Part shown: positions 45,210 through 56,140 of the stretch, piece after piece | Layout: every line of letters starts with the position of its first letter | Numbering within the stretch: position 1 is the stretch's first letter | Origin: Hygrophila difformis | Taxonomy: Eukaryota; Streptophyta; Magnoliopsida; Lamiales; Acanthaceae | Direction of reading: 5' to 3' | Assembly: GCA_030278955.1 (NCBI GenBank) | Contig: JAOANR010000002.1 | Coordinates: forward strand, 27,390,057 to 27,454,056 | Length of the DNA: 64,000 nt | Notes under the pieces: generated by a model | What the model was told of the DNA's origin: nothing | Database searches by the model: none | What the model saw: only the letters and a program-made list of their open reading frames with translations | Translations under genes and position numbers: made by a program

Positions 45210-45877
45210 TGTTACACACGTTCGGGTAACGCTTAATCCTCTAAACGGAGCCTTCAAAACAGAAGACGAGACGAGGACAGTCCCAAGGGATGCTAGGAAC
45301 TAGAGCATTACAAAAACACTAAGAAAAGTAAAAGGAAAGCATTAAAGGAAAGCAGTAAAAAAAACAGTAAAGAAAGCATTAAATAAAGCGATAAATAAAA
45401 GTAAAATACTGGAAAAATAAAGAAATTGTATTGAAAATGTGGTGGTTGAGGAACCCATTGAGTTCTAGTATTTATATAATGCCTGGTGCCTGTTTGTTAA
45501 GAGGCACCGGTTGGGGGAAGGCGATAAGGATGAAATTCAAAATTAAGTTATTCCCGTCTTTATTCTGGTACTGGCGCGGATAAGGCTTTCGCGAGGATAA
45601 GGATAGTCTTCTTCGCTCGGGGTGACGTCACCTCGCAACGCTTTGGAACTGTTTCCTCTAACTCGTGGTACTCGGACAGTTAACGTGCTCGGGCATGACT
45701 TTCTCCGGATTGCGCCTTTATTTTAAATAAGTGGCTTGCCCGGGATGATATTCCCTCGGGGTCCATGGGCTGGTCTTGGGTAGTCTTCCTTCTTTCAAGC
45801 CTGGTAATTGGGCCCTTACGCTAGTTGGACATGGATATGTATGTAGGCTGGATTAACACAATTTTTATGTGTTAACA
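45210..45877 (-). repeat. LTR of a partial retrotransposon (minus orientation)
   Basis: TGTTACACACG...ATGTGTTAACA on plus, followed by ATTTGCCCCCCG, which on minus is a good polypurine tract (45878-45889). It contains AAGGAAAGCATTAAA-type repeats at 45325-45420 and a TATTTATATAA stretch. No second LTR was found. Confidence 0.6.
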
Positions 45878-46430
45878 ATTTGCCCCCCGTTTTTCAATGG
45901 AATACTCGGCCACTTTTGGCCTTATCCGCTGAAAAAGTCTGAAACCTCATTAGCTCGGGGTGTCAGTTAATGATGACGCCTGTCATTCTAGGAGATTTTG
46001 GATGGACGTCTATTGGGATACGTATATTCGTATCTATCCATTCTTGGTAACCGCTAAAATCGTGCCTTTCCAAGGCAGTTTTGCACAGGGAATGATTTGA
46101 CCATTCACTTCACGTGGTGGAAGTTACGTGCCATTCATGGGGGTAACGTCTTCTCTATTTTTGGCGAGATCAACCACTTGCTGGCTATAAATAACGCCAA
46201 AGGTCGTGTTCTCAATCCACTAAAAATGGCCTTTCCTGCTTGTTATCCTCGTCTTCTTCCAAAACCTCCGTTTATCCCGTTACTTGGCTCCTATTTGTTC
46301 TTCGAAAAACCATTCTTTGTAACCTTAAGTTACTTCGTTATTATGGATTATGGGCTTTGCAGCCCTTTTCCAACCCTAGTGTCGATGATATTACTTCCCT
46401 TGCATGGGCTTCTTCATTTTAAAACCGAGG
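45878..46430. other. Interior fragment next to the 45210 LTR
   Basis: The 3' interior of the same element, truncated near 46430 where an unrelated LTR fragment starts. A CTATAAATAACG motif lies at about 46185. Frames at 46097-46486 have no recognisable domain. Confidence 0.4.
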
Positions 46431-48640
46431 AAACTCGAATTCAAGATTTCGAATGCGAAATTAATTCAAGTATGAAATGGATTTGAAATAGGAATTTCTA
46501 GTACGTAAGTACCCCAATAATTAAGCCCAAGAATATAGTAGGAGAAAGGCCCAAAAAGAGAGAAAAAAAGGCCCGACGGAGGTGGAACGGCCAGCCCGGG
46601 CGCAAGGCCTAGGCCAGGCGCACGCCACGACCGCATGACAACAGCAGCAAATGGGAAGGCGCGGCACCGACGGGATTTCATGCCAATTTTGGCCCATGAT
46701 CTCTCAAATTGATTGCTGGGCATTAGGGAAGGTTTTAAGGTACCTATAGTCGAACCCTAAACCTTAGGGCAGCCTCCAGCGTCTTCAACTCCATCCCACA
46801 TTCCAAACTTCTGAAAACCCTAGTTCGTGAGCGTTCGTGAACAGTTCGAAGGAGGAGACGACATCTTGGACGAGATTTGGCAGTCCAAGATGTAGGTTGG
46901 TGGTAAGGGGAAGTTTTAATCTTTACTTCATGTCTTTTGTTCGAGTAAACAGTCTAATATTAAGGTTTTCTATCTTGTAACCACGAATCGGACCCGAAGA
47001 AGAGAAGGCGAGGTGATTCGGGCTTGTCCGTAGTTCCCAGAGACTTTACCGACGAGATTTAAGACTCTAGGATCCATCTAAAGTAAGTTACTTCTTACCA
47101 TACCGATTTTGGGACATTTTAGTCGAACGGTTTAAGAGATATAAGAAAAATCTCAAATCTGTCACCAGAGAAACTATTTTGCGCGATTTTTCGTAACTTG
47201 AAAATTTAGACGTCTTAGAATCTCCAAACTGGAAAACGTAAGCTTACAAAGTTGTTCCTAACATCATGAAGAGTATTGTGTAAAAATTTTATGAATTTTG
47301 TTCGTCGTTTGTACCACCAAATCAGATCTGGTTTTTTTTGTGAACATGACAAAATTTTCGAAAAGCTGACAGTAAGGTTATTCCGAGTTGGGGTGCATTT
47401 TTCATATGGATCCAGTCGAATTTTGGTGTTGGAATACAGATGAAAGTAGTTTATTATCATGTCTTATATTTACCTGTAAAATTTCAAAATTTTTGAACAA
47501 CGTTTACTATGTCTAAAACTCGTTGAAAGCAGAATCACCACACTATTTTTACCTGACAGCACAAGTTCTGTGCAAAGGACTCGATTTTTTAATTTGTTTC
47601 GTACATTATTTTGAAAAACTTAACACATGAAAGTTGTTCGTATATAAGTCGTAGTTCTACAGTTTAAATTTCATGTTGATCGCCTTAAAAATAAATTTTT
47701 AAAGCTGAAAGGCACGAACTACGACATGTGAGTTTTGTTAAATGTTGCGGAAATGGATTGATTAAGATTTTTCCTTAAAAATCCTTATGAGATGCTATCA
47801 AATATTTTGAAACCCATTACACTAAACTGAGTTAGAATGCCATCTATGAATTAGAGGGCGAGTGCTCTTCGGGGTGCCCGTCTAACTGTGCCACGTCGTG
47901 CTTAAACAGGCGATAGTGATTTTTGCGAATTAGAGGGCGAGTGCTCTGCATGGTGTCCCTCTAACTGTGTCACGTCATACCTAAATGGGATGGTGACATT
48001 ATGATATTGTGCCAGAATGGCAATTGTTATATGGGCCTCCACTCTTTGGTGTATCCGTGTAGGTTGCCCAAAGCTCCGGAGTGTGTCTGTGTCTGGCGAA
48101 TATTGCTTCGGCAATCTGAAACTTGATACCTGATAACTTGATGTGGAATTCTCTTTCTAGTTTAATGAGATTAAATACTTTTAATGCATATTTTGCCTTA
48201 TTAAATTGTATGCATATTTTTAAAATTTATGTTTAAGTTTTTAAATTTAAATTCTTGTGTAAATTATTCTTGTTCGCATCTTTAAATTAAAACGTGCTTT
48301 TAAATTAAGCCTTTAAATCATTTTATTATCTTTGTCGAATTATATTTTTATATTAAATCTGTGAGTGGTAAAACGTAAATCTTAATTTAATTTAATTAAA
48401 TTCAAAACCTATTATTGTTATGTTAGGAGTTAACTTATTAAGTATTTTATATATTGATAAAACCCGTTATTTATTCTTTTTGTTCAGAGTACGAAGAACA
48501 TGCATAAGCACGTGCATGCACTTGGGCGGGAAAAATAAAGTTATTTTTAATATTGCATTTATATCAGACTTAGACCAATGATGCGTTTTGGCCATGTCGG
48601 CCCAGACTTTACTTTATGCATTTTAAATTCCGCATATCTA
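46430..48640 (+). repeat. Truncated LTR related to the 34876/36436 family
   Basis: Shares GGCCCGACGGA (~46569), CTGAAAACCCTAG (~46810), donor-like GTAAGT (47093), the pyrimidine tract with TTCAG|AGTACGA (ending 48487) and TTTTGGCCATGTCGGCCC (~48585). The stem-loop before the acceptor is degraded (TTAAGTAT...ATATTGAT). Both LTR ends are missing, so it is an old fragment. Confidence 0.65.
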
Positions 48641-50097
48641 ATATCTAATATATGACACTTTTAACTGAATAGTACTTTGCTAATGAATAGCACTATTTGA
48701 ACCCTCTAAAATTACCAATCTTGCCATTGTCTTATTTTCGCCCTTTCTTGCCCTCGCTGCCAGCACTTTTTCTTTTGCTGCCTCCGGCTTCACCTTGTCT
48801 TCCTCTTCTCTTTGTTCCTCTCGCCCTCGCTTTGCCGGCCTTGTCTTCTCTTTGGCTCTGCTGTCGCCTCGCCGCCCCCATTCTTCGCCGGTGCCCTAGG
48901 ATTTAGGGTGTAGGGCTGAAGATCCCGGAATCAGCGGTGATTATGGAAATTGGGGTGGCGCAGGGCGGAGCATGCTTCCGTCGAGCTACTGTTGCTGGCA
49001 ACGCCGTTGTGCCGCTACCGCCTTCTTGCATTTCTCACTCTGCGGAGTTATCTCCGCCTCTCCCCTCCGCGACTCGGCCTCTCCTGGTAAGTGAGGTATG
49101 ATTCTTGTATTCGATCCTCACTGATTTTGTTTCACTTGCATTTTTGCTTCGATTGGGTAATTTATGTTTTATACCCTTTTTGCTTTATTTTGTGCTTCTT
49201 GGTATTTTGCTTTACTGTTAGGTGGCTTTACTTATTTTGCTTAAATTTGTACTTCTTCCTATTTCGATTTATTGTTCATGGCTTCAATGATTTTTCTTCT
49301 GCTTGTGCTTCAGTGCTTCGTCACCGAGTTACTGTAATTAACTGTTTCATTGAAATGCCGACCTTGATGTTCATTGTTTTTTAAATTTCCCCCCATTTTC
49401 CAAATTTATTTCGGGCCTCAAACGAAACCCTAATACAGCCCTGCTCCTTGATTGGTTATTTCGGGCCTCAAACGAAACCCTAAAACAGCGCTCCCTAGCC
49501 ACCCCTCCCTCGAAACCCGTCGGCGCCGCTCAGCCCATTATGATTTCTTTTGCCAGCCCTTCTCTTGAGTTCCATTTGGCCTCTCCCCCATTCACCTCTC
49601 GTCCCTGCCACCGCCGTCTCTCACCCAAGCCATAACCCTTGCTAGCCAAATGCGGATTTTGTTGTCCATATGAGATACCATGTGCTCGCTGCCTCCGGAC
49701 GACGATGCCTATCGAGCCACCGCACGCCTAATACAGTTGCTCTTCGACACCATTACCTATGTGTGGCCTCCGTGCCTGTGTTTCAGTCGATTGCCTTGCC
49801 GTTGCTCCTAACGCTCTCTCCACAACTGTCTCATCTCTTGCCAAATCTGGACCCTTCGAGCAACGTATATTTTCTTGGGCATTATTTTATCTCTGTTGAT
49901 TTGTAGGATTTTATATGTTGCTCTTTGATACTATTACTTTGCGCTTTTTATAGTGTTGTCTTAGATGAATCTACTTTACGTTGTTGAGTAGTTTAGGTGG
50001 TCACGCGAAATTAAAGTGTTAAATATAATACTGTTGTTGTAAGCTGAGTATTGATCAATTACGTTGTGTTTGTCGTTTGATTGATGTGTTGTTGCAG
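48641..50097. other. Spacer upstream of the VAP-like fragment
   Basis: GC/CT-rich stretches (48690-49090 and 49490-49830) resemble exon or UTR material but gave no recognisable protein. A 50-bp partial tandem repeat (ATTTCGGGCCTCAAACGAAA at 49408 and 49458) is present. Confidence 0.4.
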
Positions 50098-50759
50098 ATG
50101 AGCCTGGAAAGCATGCGCGAAGTGCTGTCCAGATTAAGAATTCCAGCAAGTCTCATGTTGCATTCAAGGTGCTTATTTTGTTAATTCTGTAACTGGACTG
50201 TTGCTTTTAAATTTTTTGATTATTTTATAAGCGTAATTTTCCATGAATTATGACATGCACATGATATGAGATGTCTATGCTGGCATTATGTTGCTTTTTA
50301 TCCAGTTTAATGAATATGTGCATGATAATTTGCCTTCAGATGGTTGGATACCTGTTACGTACTAATCGATATCCCACGAGGAAAAATGAAATAAAAAATT
50401 AATAAGCAACAACATGCATGTTCTGTTCTCAGTTCCAAGATGCAACCGCCTGGAGCTTTGCTCCTAGTGAAATCATTGTAGATGCTGGTAGCTAATTTAG
50501 CCATTTTGCTAAAGGTTGGTCATAGTTGAACTTCAATTAACTCCAACATGCTTAACAACTCAAATTTTTAATTTACTAATTTTCTGGGCTACTGTAATTC
50601 TGGCATGTATAATATCTCCAATTTCATTTTCTTTTAACAGTGTTCAAGTTTGTGGGAACTCCTGAGAACAATGAAAAGCCTGTGAATCAGAAAAGCAGGG
50701 TTGAGTTCAAGGTAATGAGCCTGAAGGTGAAAGATGGAATAGATTATGTACCCGAGTTG
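50098..50759 (+). pseudogene. VAP/MSP-domain gene fragment (VAP27-like)
   Basis: Three exons with consensus splice sites (50098-50168, 50433-50487, 50641-50759) read in one frame. They give DEPGKHARSAVQIKNSSKSH, a short divergent middle exon, and VFKFVGTPENNEKPVNQKSR followed by VMSLKVKDGIDYVPEL. This is the major-sperm-protein domain of plant VAP27-type proteins, which tether the ER to other membranes by binding FFAT motifs. The middle exon has lost the conserved TTAPKSC block. Its remaining bases resemble the MRPPGG-LAP coding sequence in a shifted frame, restored by a second indel. The first exon(s), the C-terminal part and any membrane anchor were not found downstream of the GTAAGT donor, so this is a fragment. 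Confidence 0.72.
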
Positions 50760-51507
50760 GTAAGTGGGCCTTCAAGACAAATATTGCTGATCTACTATCT
50801 GGTCAACAACGGCATAGTAATTATTAGGAGTAGATTCAAGAATAACGTTTTTCATACTGATTGAGTCTGATGAATATTGTGATACGGTTGCTTAATATAA
50901 GTTGGTTCTTGGTGGATCATCATGTGCTTGGGCATTAGATGCTGTAAGACTAAATTAGCATATTGTTTGCATTTTAGGAATTAACTCTTAGGCTTTAATG
51001 ATTACAATCACTTTATGCTACAACTATTCATTACAACGCTTTATGCTTACATTGAATTTGTAGATTGGGTACTATGGCAACTTCATTTTTGTACTATACT
51101 ATGGATTTATTTAGAGCATAAGATTTTTTTTATAACTAATGGTTGGCAATGTTTGGAATTTCCCTATAAATTCATGCTTCATTTGACTTTTCACAAGCTG
51201 TTGCCTGCTCGCTTGTGAGTGAACTTCATATATTTAAATGTTTTTAGATTTGATATACATCCTTTTATGGGGACGGGCATGTTCATCTTACAGAAATGAA
51301 AAGTTGTTGAAACTGAAGTAGAAGTTGAGATGCTTCTTGGAGGTCCACGTTGTTGCTAATTGCTGCAATTTATCGTCTCTTCGACACCATTGTAACTAAA
51401 TAAACTATGCTAATTGCCCAATGTACTAAAATTATACTTTTTTCATTTTTGTTGAAGTATGATTATCTTTTCCTTGTCTCAACTCTCTACCCTACATAAT
51501 TTTGTAG
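50760..51507. other. Spacer, no gene seen
   Basis: AT-rich sequence between the VAP-like and LRR-like fragments. No exon of either family was recognised. Confidence 0.5.
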
Positions 51508-51690
51508 AGTTTTGAGGAACAACAACATTTCGGGCTCTATTCCTTCTAATTTCAATGCGCTCCCAAATGTGTCATTGTACAAATGAATAGCTTCAATATT
51601 ATATATGCCCCTCCATGGCACCTAATTTCAATAGTGTTTTCATTACTGTATTTCCTATGGGACTATTTATTTTTCGAGGTTCAGTGATTG

Positions 51691-51800
51691 TGCTAAGCTT
51701 AATTTTTCCCAGGGATGTGAGCTTCACCAATTTCAGCTGGCATATTGCTAAGCTTAATTTTTCCCAGGGATGTGAGCTTCACCAATTTCAGCTGGCAAAT
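51691..51800 (+). repeat. 55-bp tandem duplication in an LRR exon
   Basis: Two nearly identical 55-bp units start TGCTAAGCTTAATTTTTCCC at 51691 and 51746. Confidence 0.85.
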
Positions 51801-51833
51801 TCCTGATACTCTTTTCTATGAGATCTCTGTAAC

Positions 51834-52392
51834 CAATGTTTTAAATATCGGTTTCGGTATCTATATCGGACATATAAATTTAGAAAATTTCGAAGATATT
51901 TGAAATTTCGGGGAAATTTTTGGAGATATTTGTAATTTTTTGAGAAAACTAATTCGAGTTTCTCATATGATGAAAATGAAGATATTTCACAACTCCTCAT
52001 CTCTGTTGCTATATAAATTAGTAATATGCTAACAATACGTATTTAATGATATAATATGCTAGTAATATTATTGATATCATGCACCATGTTGATTGATAAA
52101 AGACTTAAAATTGATAAACAAGTTAATTGGATGATATCATCAATATGGGTTGAAACATAAATTTTAATTTCTAATTTTTTTAAAAAAATATATTTTTAAA
52201 ATTTAGAAAAAAATATTTTTTTTAAAGAAATTTCGGGAAATTCGGTCAAATTTCGGGAAATTTTGGATTTCGGGCGAAATTTTGATGGAAATTTTGCAAA
52301 AAAATATTGCATATGAAATTTCGCTACGGGGTGTCCCAAAACCCGAAATTTCGATTGAAATTTCAGAAATTTTGGGGATATTTAAAACAATG
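51834..52392. mobile_element. hAT-like MITE, copy 2
   Basis: The ends CAATGTTTTAAATATC and GATATTTAAAACAATG are near-perfect inverted repeats. The 8-bp flanks TCTGTAAC (51826-51833) and CCTGTAAC (52393-52400) agree at 7 positions, as expected of hAT elements. The interior is full of AAATTTCGG repeats. It is the longer copy of 18696-19182. Confidence 0.78.
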
Positions 52393-52568
52393 CCTGTAAC
52401 AATCTATAATTACTGTTCTTGATTCATCGTATCAAGTCCCGCATCCCGCACCAAAACAAATAATGATTTTCACTAACGACTGTTTGCTTCATTCTCAGAT
52501 TTCTAGGTAACAACTGGTTGACGGGCCGTGTTCCAAGGCAGAAGGCACTAGCTCTTCAATACATATGA

Positions 52569-54100
52569 GATTTTCTATTTCTGCAATATAAATTTTTCTT
52601 TTTATTGGTCGACTTTCTTTTTCTTTAATTAATTCTTCATAATCTCATTATGGATTGTCTGGTTATTGCATCTTCTTATTATGCTACTAATTCCTAGAGT
52701 ATAATTCTGTTAGTTGTACTCCTACAGTGAATTGTGGATTCGTATTAATGCTATTACTTTTTTTTTTTCAATAGTCATCATAATGCCGAATATAATTTTT
52801 TCTAGAAATGTGAAAATTGTTAAAGGAAAAATGGTCCAGTTTGAGGCTTGAGAGTCTTCAAAACTTAGTGCCCTATGTGAAATGCATCTTTCAGCTGGGC
52901 GATGCTAAATGTGGTAGTGGATCTTGGCAAGCAACAACATTTGGTCTTTTCTTCAAGCAATTTTGTGTTGGTAAGTGGATAATACTATAATAGTCCATTT
53001 TTTTTTTGGTGAAGGATAATGGTGCGGCAGGCATTCTAGAGATACTATTCTTTGAATTGGTACCCCAGGGTGCTACATTACTACATATATACCGAAATGC
53101 ATTGGTATTTACTCAGTTCTTTTGCAGTTGTTTTTATTTGATCAACCCTATTTGCTTTACAACAGCTTTCTAGAATAAATGTTGCATTTGATTTCTCTTC
53201 AACTTTCAGACATGCTAGAGTTTCCTCGAACCTGGCCAATGTTTTTGTTAGGAATTCGAATTTTATAGGTGAGATTTTTATTCCTCTGACTTTTTGTTCA
53301 ATGCTGATTTTGATTGTGTAATGTTACTTCAATACCTCATTGTTTGATTATTATACTTAATTATCTTCAGGTTCAATTATTGCATTGGTGTTCGTGGACA
53401 AACTATTGGAGCTTCTTTGGAATGGTACAAAGATTCCTCTATTTAACTTTCCAATACATCTATATCCGTCTTTTTCTATCTTTACAGAATTTTTTGGAAT
53501 GCCATATGTGATGTTTTTAATAGCTTTTAGCCCTGTTCAAGCAGGTAATCAGAAAGTTTATTAAATAGCATTTTGAACTAATTGTCTTTTAGACCTTGTT
53601 GAAGCAAGTAATCAGAACGCTTATTTAAATAGCATTTTCAGTTATTTGTCTGAATTTTTTGGTTCAAGCTGCTAATTTTGCTATTTGTAAATAATGATTT
53701 GATTTAGTTTAGGTTTTTGGGTTATTTTAATGATTTTCATTCAATTATTTGTCTGAAATATTTTCAGTTATTTTAATGATTTTGGGGTTCAAGCTGCTTA
53801 TTTTGCTATTTGTCTGAATTTTTTGGTTCAAGAATTTTTAATGGCTTTCTGCTCTTGTTTGTATGGTGCTACTAGTTCACCGATGAAGACGTGGCAATTT
53901 TGCTTATAATTTACCTGTTTTGTGGTATCGATTATACTTGCCTTATAGTTTCCACTTTTCATGATTTTCTTGTCATCGAGTTTGGGTCGTTTTCTACAAC
54001 CGAGTGCAAAAAATTACTTGATATGTGCATATTATAATGTTTATATTTGTGGGCATCTATTTACTGAATTAGTATCTTCTCCCTGCTATTGCTTCATTGA
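52569..54100. other. AT-rich spacer with degenerate repeats
   Basis: Degenerate direct repeats of TTTGTCTGAATTTTTTGGTTC and TTCAAGCTGCTNATTTTGC at 53520-53850. A short open stretch near 52850-52950 could be more exon debris but was not recognised. Confidence 0.45.
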
Positions 54101-54926
54101 GCACTATTGATGCTTGTTGGGAAATATTGTGGTGTCTTTCTGCGATGGATCGAATTAGGCACATATTCATGGATGAACAAGGTGAAGAACATGAAAATAG
54201 AAAAATAAAAGGATAATGGGATTACCAAGTCGGAAGGCTCAACTTTGGACCAATCACACACTAAATGTGTTAAGAGTCCCTCAATCGACAATCCTAATGG
54301 CTACAATACGATTGAACACATCCCATGCTCAAAAGGAATCCAAACCGAATGAATGAACTCATTGGTGACCTTTCAAACGAAGTATATTCTCACTTTCAAA
54401 GTGTTTTCAAGATATATTTATTCAAAAGGTAAAATGACACAACGTTAGGGTTGGCTTATATATAGGGAACCCACATTACAAAGGATTCAACAATCTGGAA
54501 CAAAGAATAAACAAGGGAAAAAACCCTAGGCTAGGCTGCTGTGACGACGTGAGACTTCGGACGACGCGAGCAGGGACGACACGAAGCACAGCGATCCTTA
54601 CGACGTGAAATAGGCTGGCGTCGTAGGTCGAGACTAGTGCCTTAACTTCCTTCCAGTTTGGTTCGAAGCTTCGAACGATATGAGCCTCACGACGTGAAGC
54701 ATGCTGGCGTCGTAAATTGAGGATGGCATCATAATTCGAGGCTAGCGTCGTGATTCATCCTTCTTCACTCCTGCGGGGACCTGGTGGTTTCTCTCTCCTG
54801 ATTGTTGGAATGTCTTGTGCATGCATGCACTTGTTTAAATTACAAAAAAATAACTAATCTAAAAATGTTCGATATTCCGACGGCTGTTCCGGCGGGCCTC
54901 CGGTGATTGACATCGGCTGCTCTAGA
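54101..54926 (-). other. 3' side of the old Ty3 element, with GACGAC motifs
   Basis: Probably 3' UTR/LTR of the pol remnant to its right. Repeated ACGACGTGA and GGCGTCGTA half-sites in opposite orientation lie at 54540-54770. The LTR ends could not be fixed. Confidence 0.4.
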
Positions 54927-56140
54927 TTAATTGTGGGCTTCCGGATCCATTGGAGTGGGTCCAGGGTCTTCCTCTATCTGGATTAGCAGCTTCAGGCCCA
55001 TCTTTCCAGCTTTGGCTTTTATCAGCTCGTCCTCGAATTTCCGGGTCAACAACTCAGCAACTCTGGAAGTGAACTTCCTAGAACGTTGCTGGGACACCGT
55101 TTCTTCCGGGAATGTGGGGATCAGTAGTGCTCTCGATCCGGCTTCCATGCCATCCCCGCCCCCTTGGGGAGGTTGATCCATCAACCGACCATGATCCTCC
55201 TCGTCCCTTTCGAACAGAGTTAGATCTGCAACATTAAAAACTGGATCAATATGACCGTATTCTTCAAATAATTGCAGTTTATACGCATTATTATTAATCC
55301 GTTCTAAAACTTTAAATGGCCCGTCTCCTCGCAGAGATAGCTTGTTGCGTCGGCTTACAGGAAACGACTCTTTCTTTCAGTTGAGCCACACCCAATCCCC
55401 TGGGTTCATCTTTAGCTCTTTCCGACCACGATTGTTATATTTGGCATATCCTTCCGCAGCTTTCACTAGATTGTCCCTTACATCTTTATGCATCTCATTT
55501 ATCGCATTTGCCCTGTTCCTGCCATTAATATTCAGATGCTTATTGCGAGGCAATGGCAACAAATCCAGTGGCGTTAGTGGATTAAAACCGTACATAACCT
55601 CAAAAGGTGACATGTGTGTGGCACCGTGTATATGTCTGTTATAGGCAAATTCGATATAAGGCAAGCATTCATCCCATCTTTTGCTACTAGATGCAGTAAT
55701 AACCCTAAGTAAATTACCTAAGACTCTATTAACTGCCTCAGTCTGTCCATCAGTTTGTGGGTGATAAGCAGTAGAAAATAACAGTATATTCCCTAATTCA
55801 GACCATAAGGATTTCCAAAAATAACTTACAAACTTGGCGTCTCAGTCGGAGACAATGGTCCTTGGCACACGGTGGGGTCTTAAAACTTCCTTGAAGAATA
55901 TCTTAGCCACGTGGTGCGCGTCATTGGTTTTGGCACATGGTATGAAATGTGCCATCTTTGAGAACCTGTCAACCACAACAAAAAAATAGTCTTTAGCCTG
56001 TGCAGTACGAGGTAGTCCTAAAACAAAATCCATAGATAAATCGATCCATGGGCCCTCTGGTGCCGGCAAGGCTTGATATACATGCGGTTTGGCGGTTGAC
56101 TTGGCTCGGAGACAGGTGATGCACTTGTTGACGAAGTCAG
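54927..56140 (-). pseudogene. Ty3/gypsy pol remnant: integrase and C-terminal tail
   Basis: One continuous minus-strand frame from 56140 to 54927 interrupted by two TGA codons (55844-55842 and 55379-55377). It opens with the CITCL half of the integrase zinc finger, then the catalytic core ([26 protein letters not shown] region), then YIEFAYNRHIHGATHMSPFE and the C-terminal SH3-like part ending FNVADLTLFERDEEDHGRL. Both stops fit CGA-to-TGA changes. The remainder of pol was displaced by the + strand element inserted at 56141. No chromodomain was seen. Confidence 0.85.

Larger units (their letters stand above)
51508..52568 (+). pseudogene. Leucine-rich-repeat receptor-kinase exon fragments
   Basis: Successive LRR pieces lie in their natural order: LRNNNISGSIPSNFNALPN (51508-51587), DVSFTNFSWQIPDTLFYEIS (about 51771-51830) and FLGNNWLTGRVPRQK (52499-52568), with CAG acceptors before the first and third. 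They resemble the LRR ectodomain of malectin-type LRR receptor kinases (subfamily VIII). Every piece ends in a stop. The second is preceded by a 55-bp tandem duplication (51691-51800), and a 559-bp MITE is inserted between the second and third. No transmembrane or kinase part was found. Confidence 0.68.

Noticed and set aside
49091..49384. 97-codon plus-strand frame rich in Phe/Leu/Cys
   Set aside because: Starts after a GTAAGT donor-like site in T-rich intron-like sequence; composition only.
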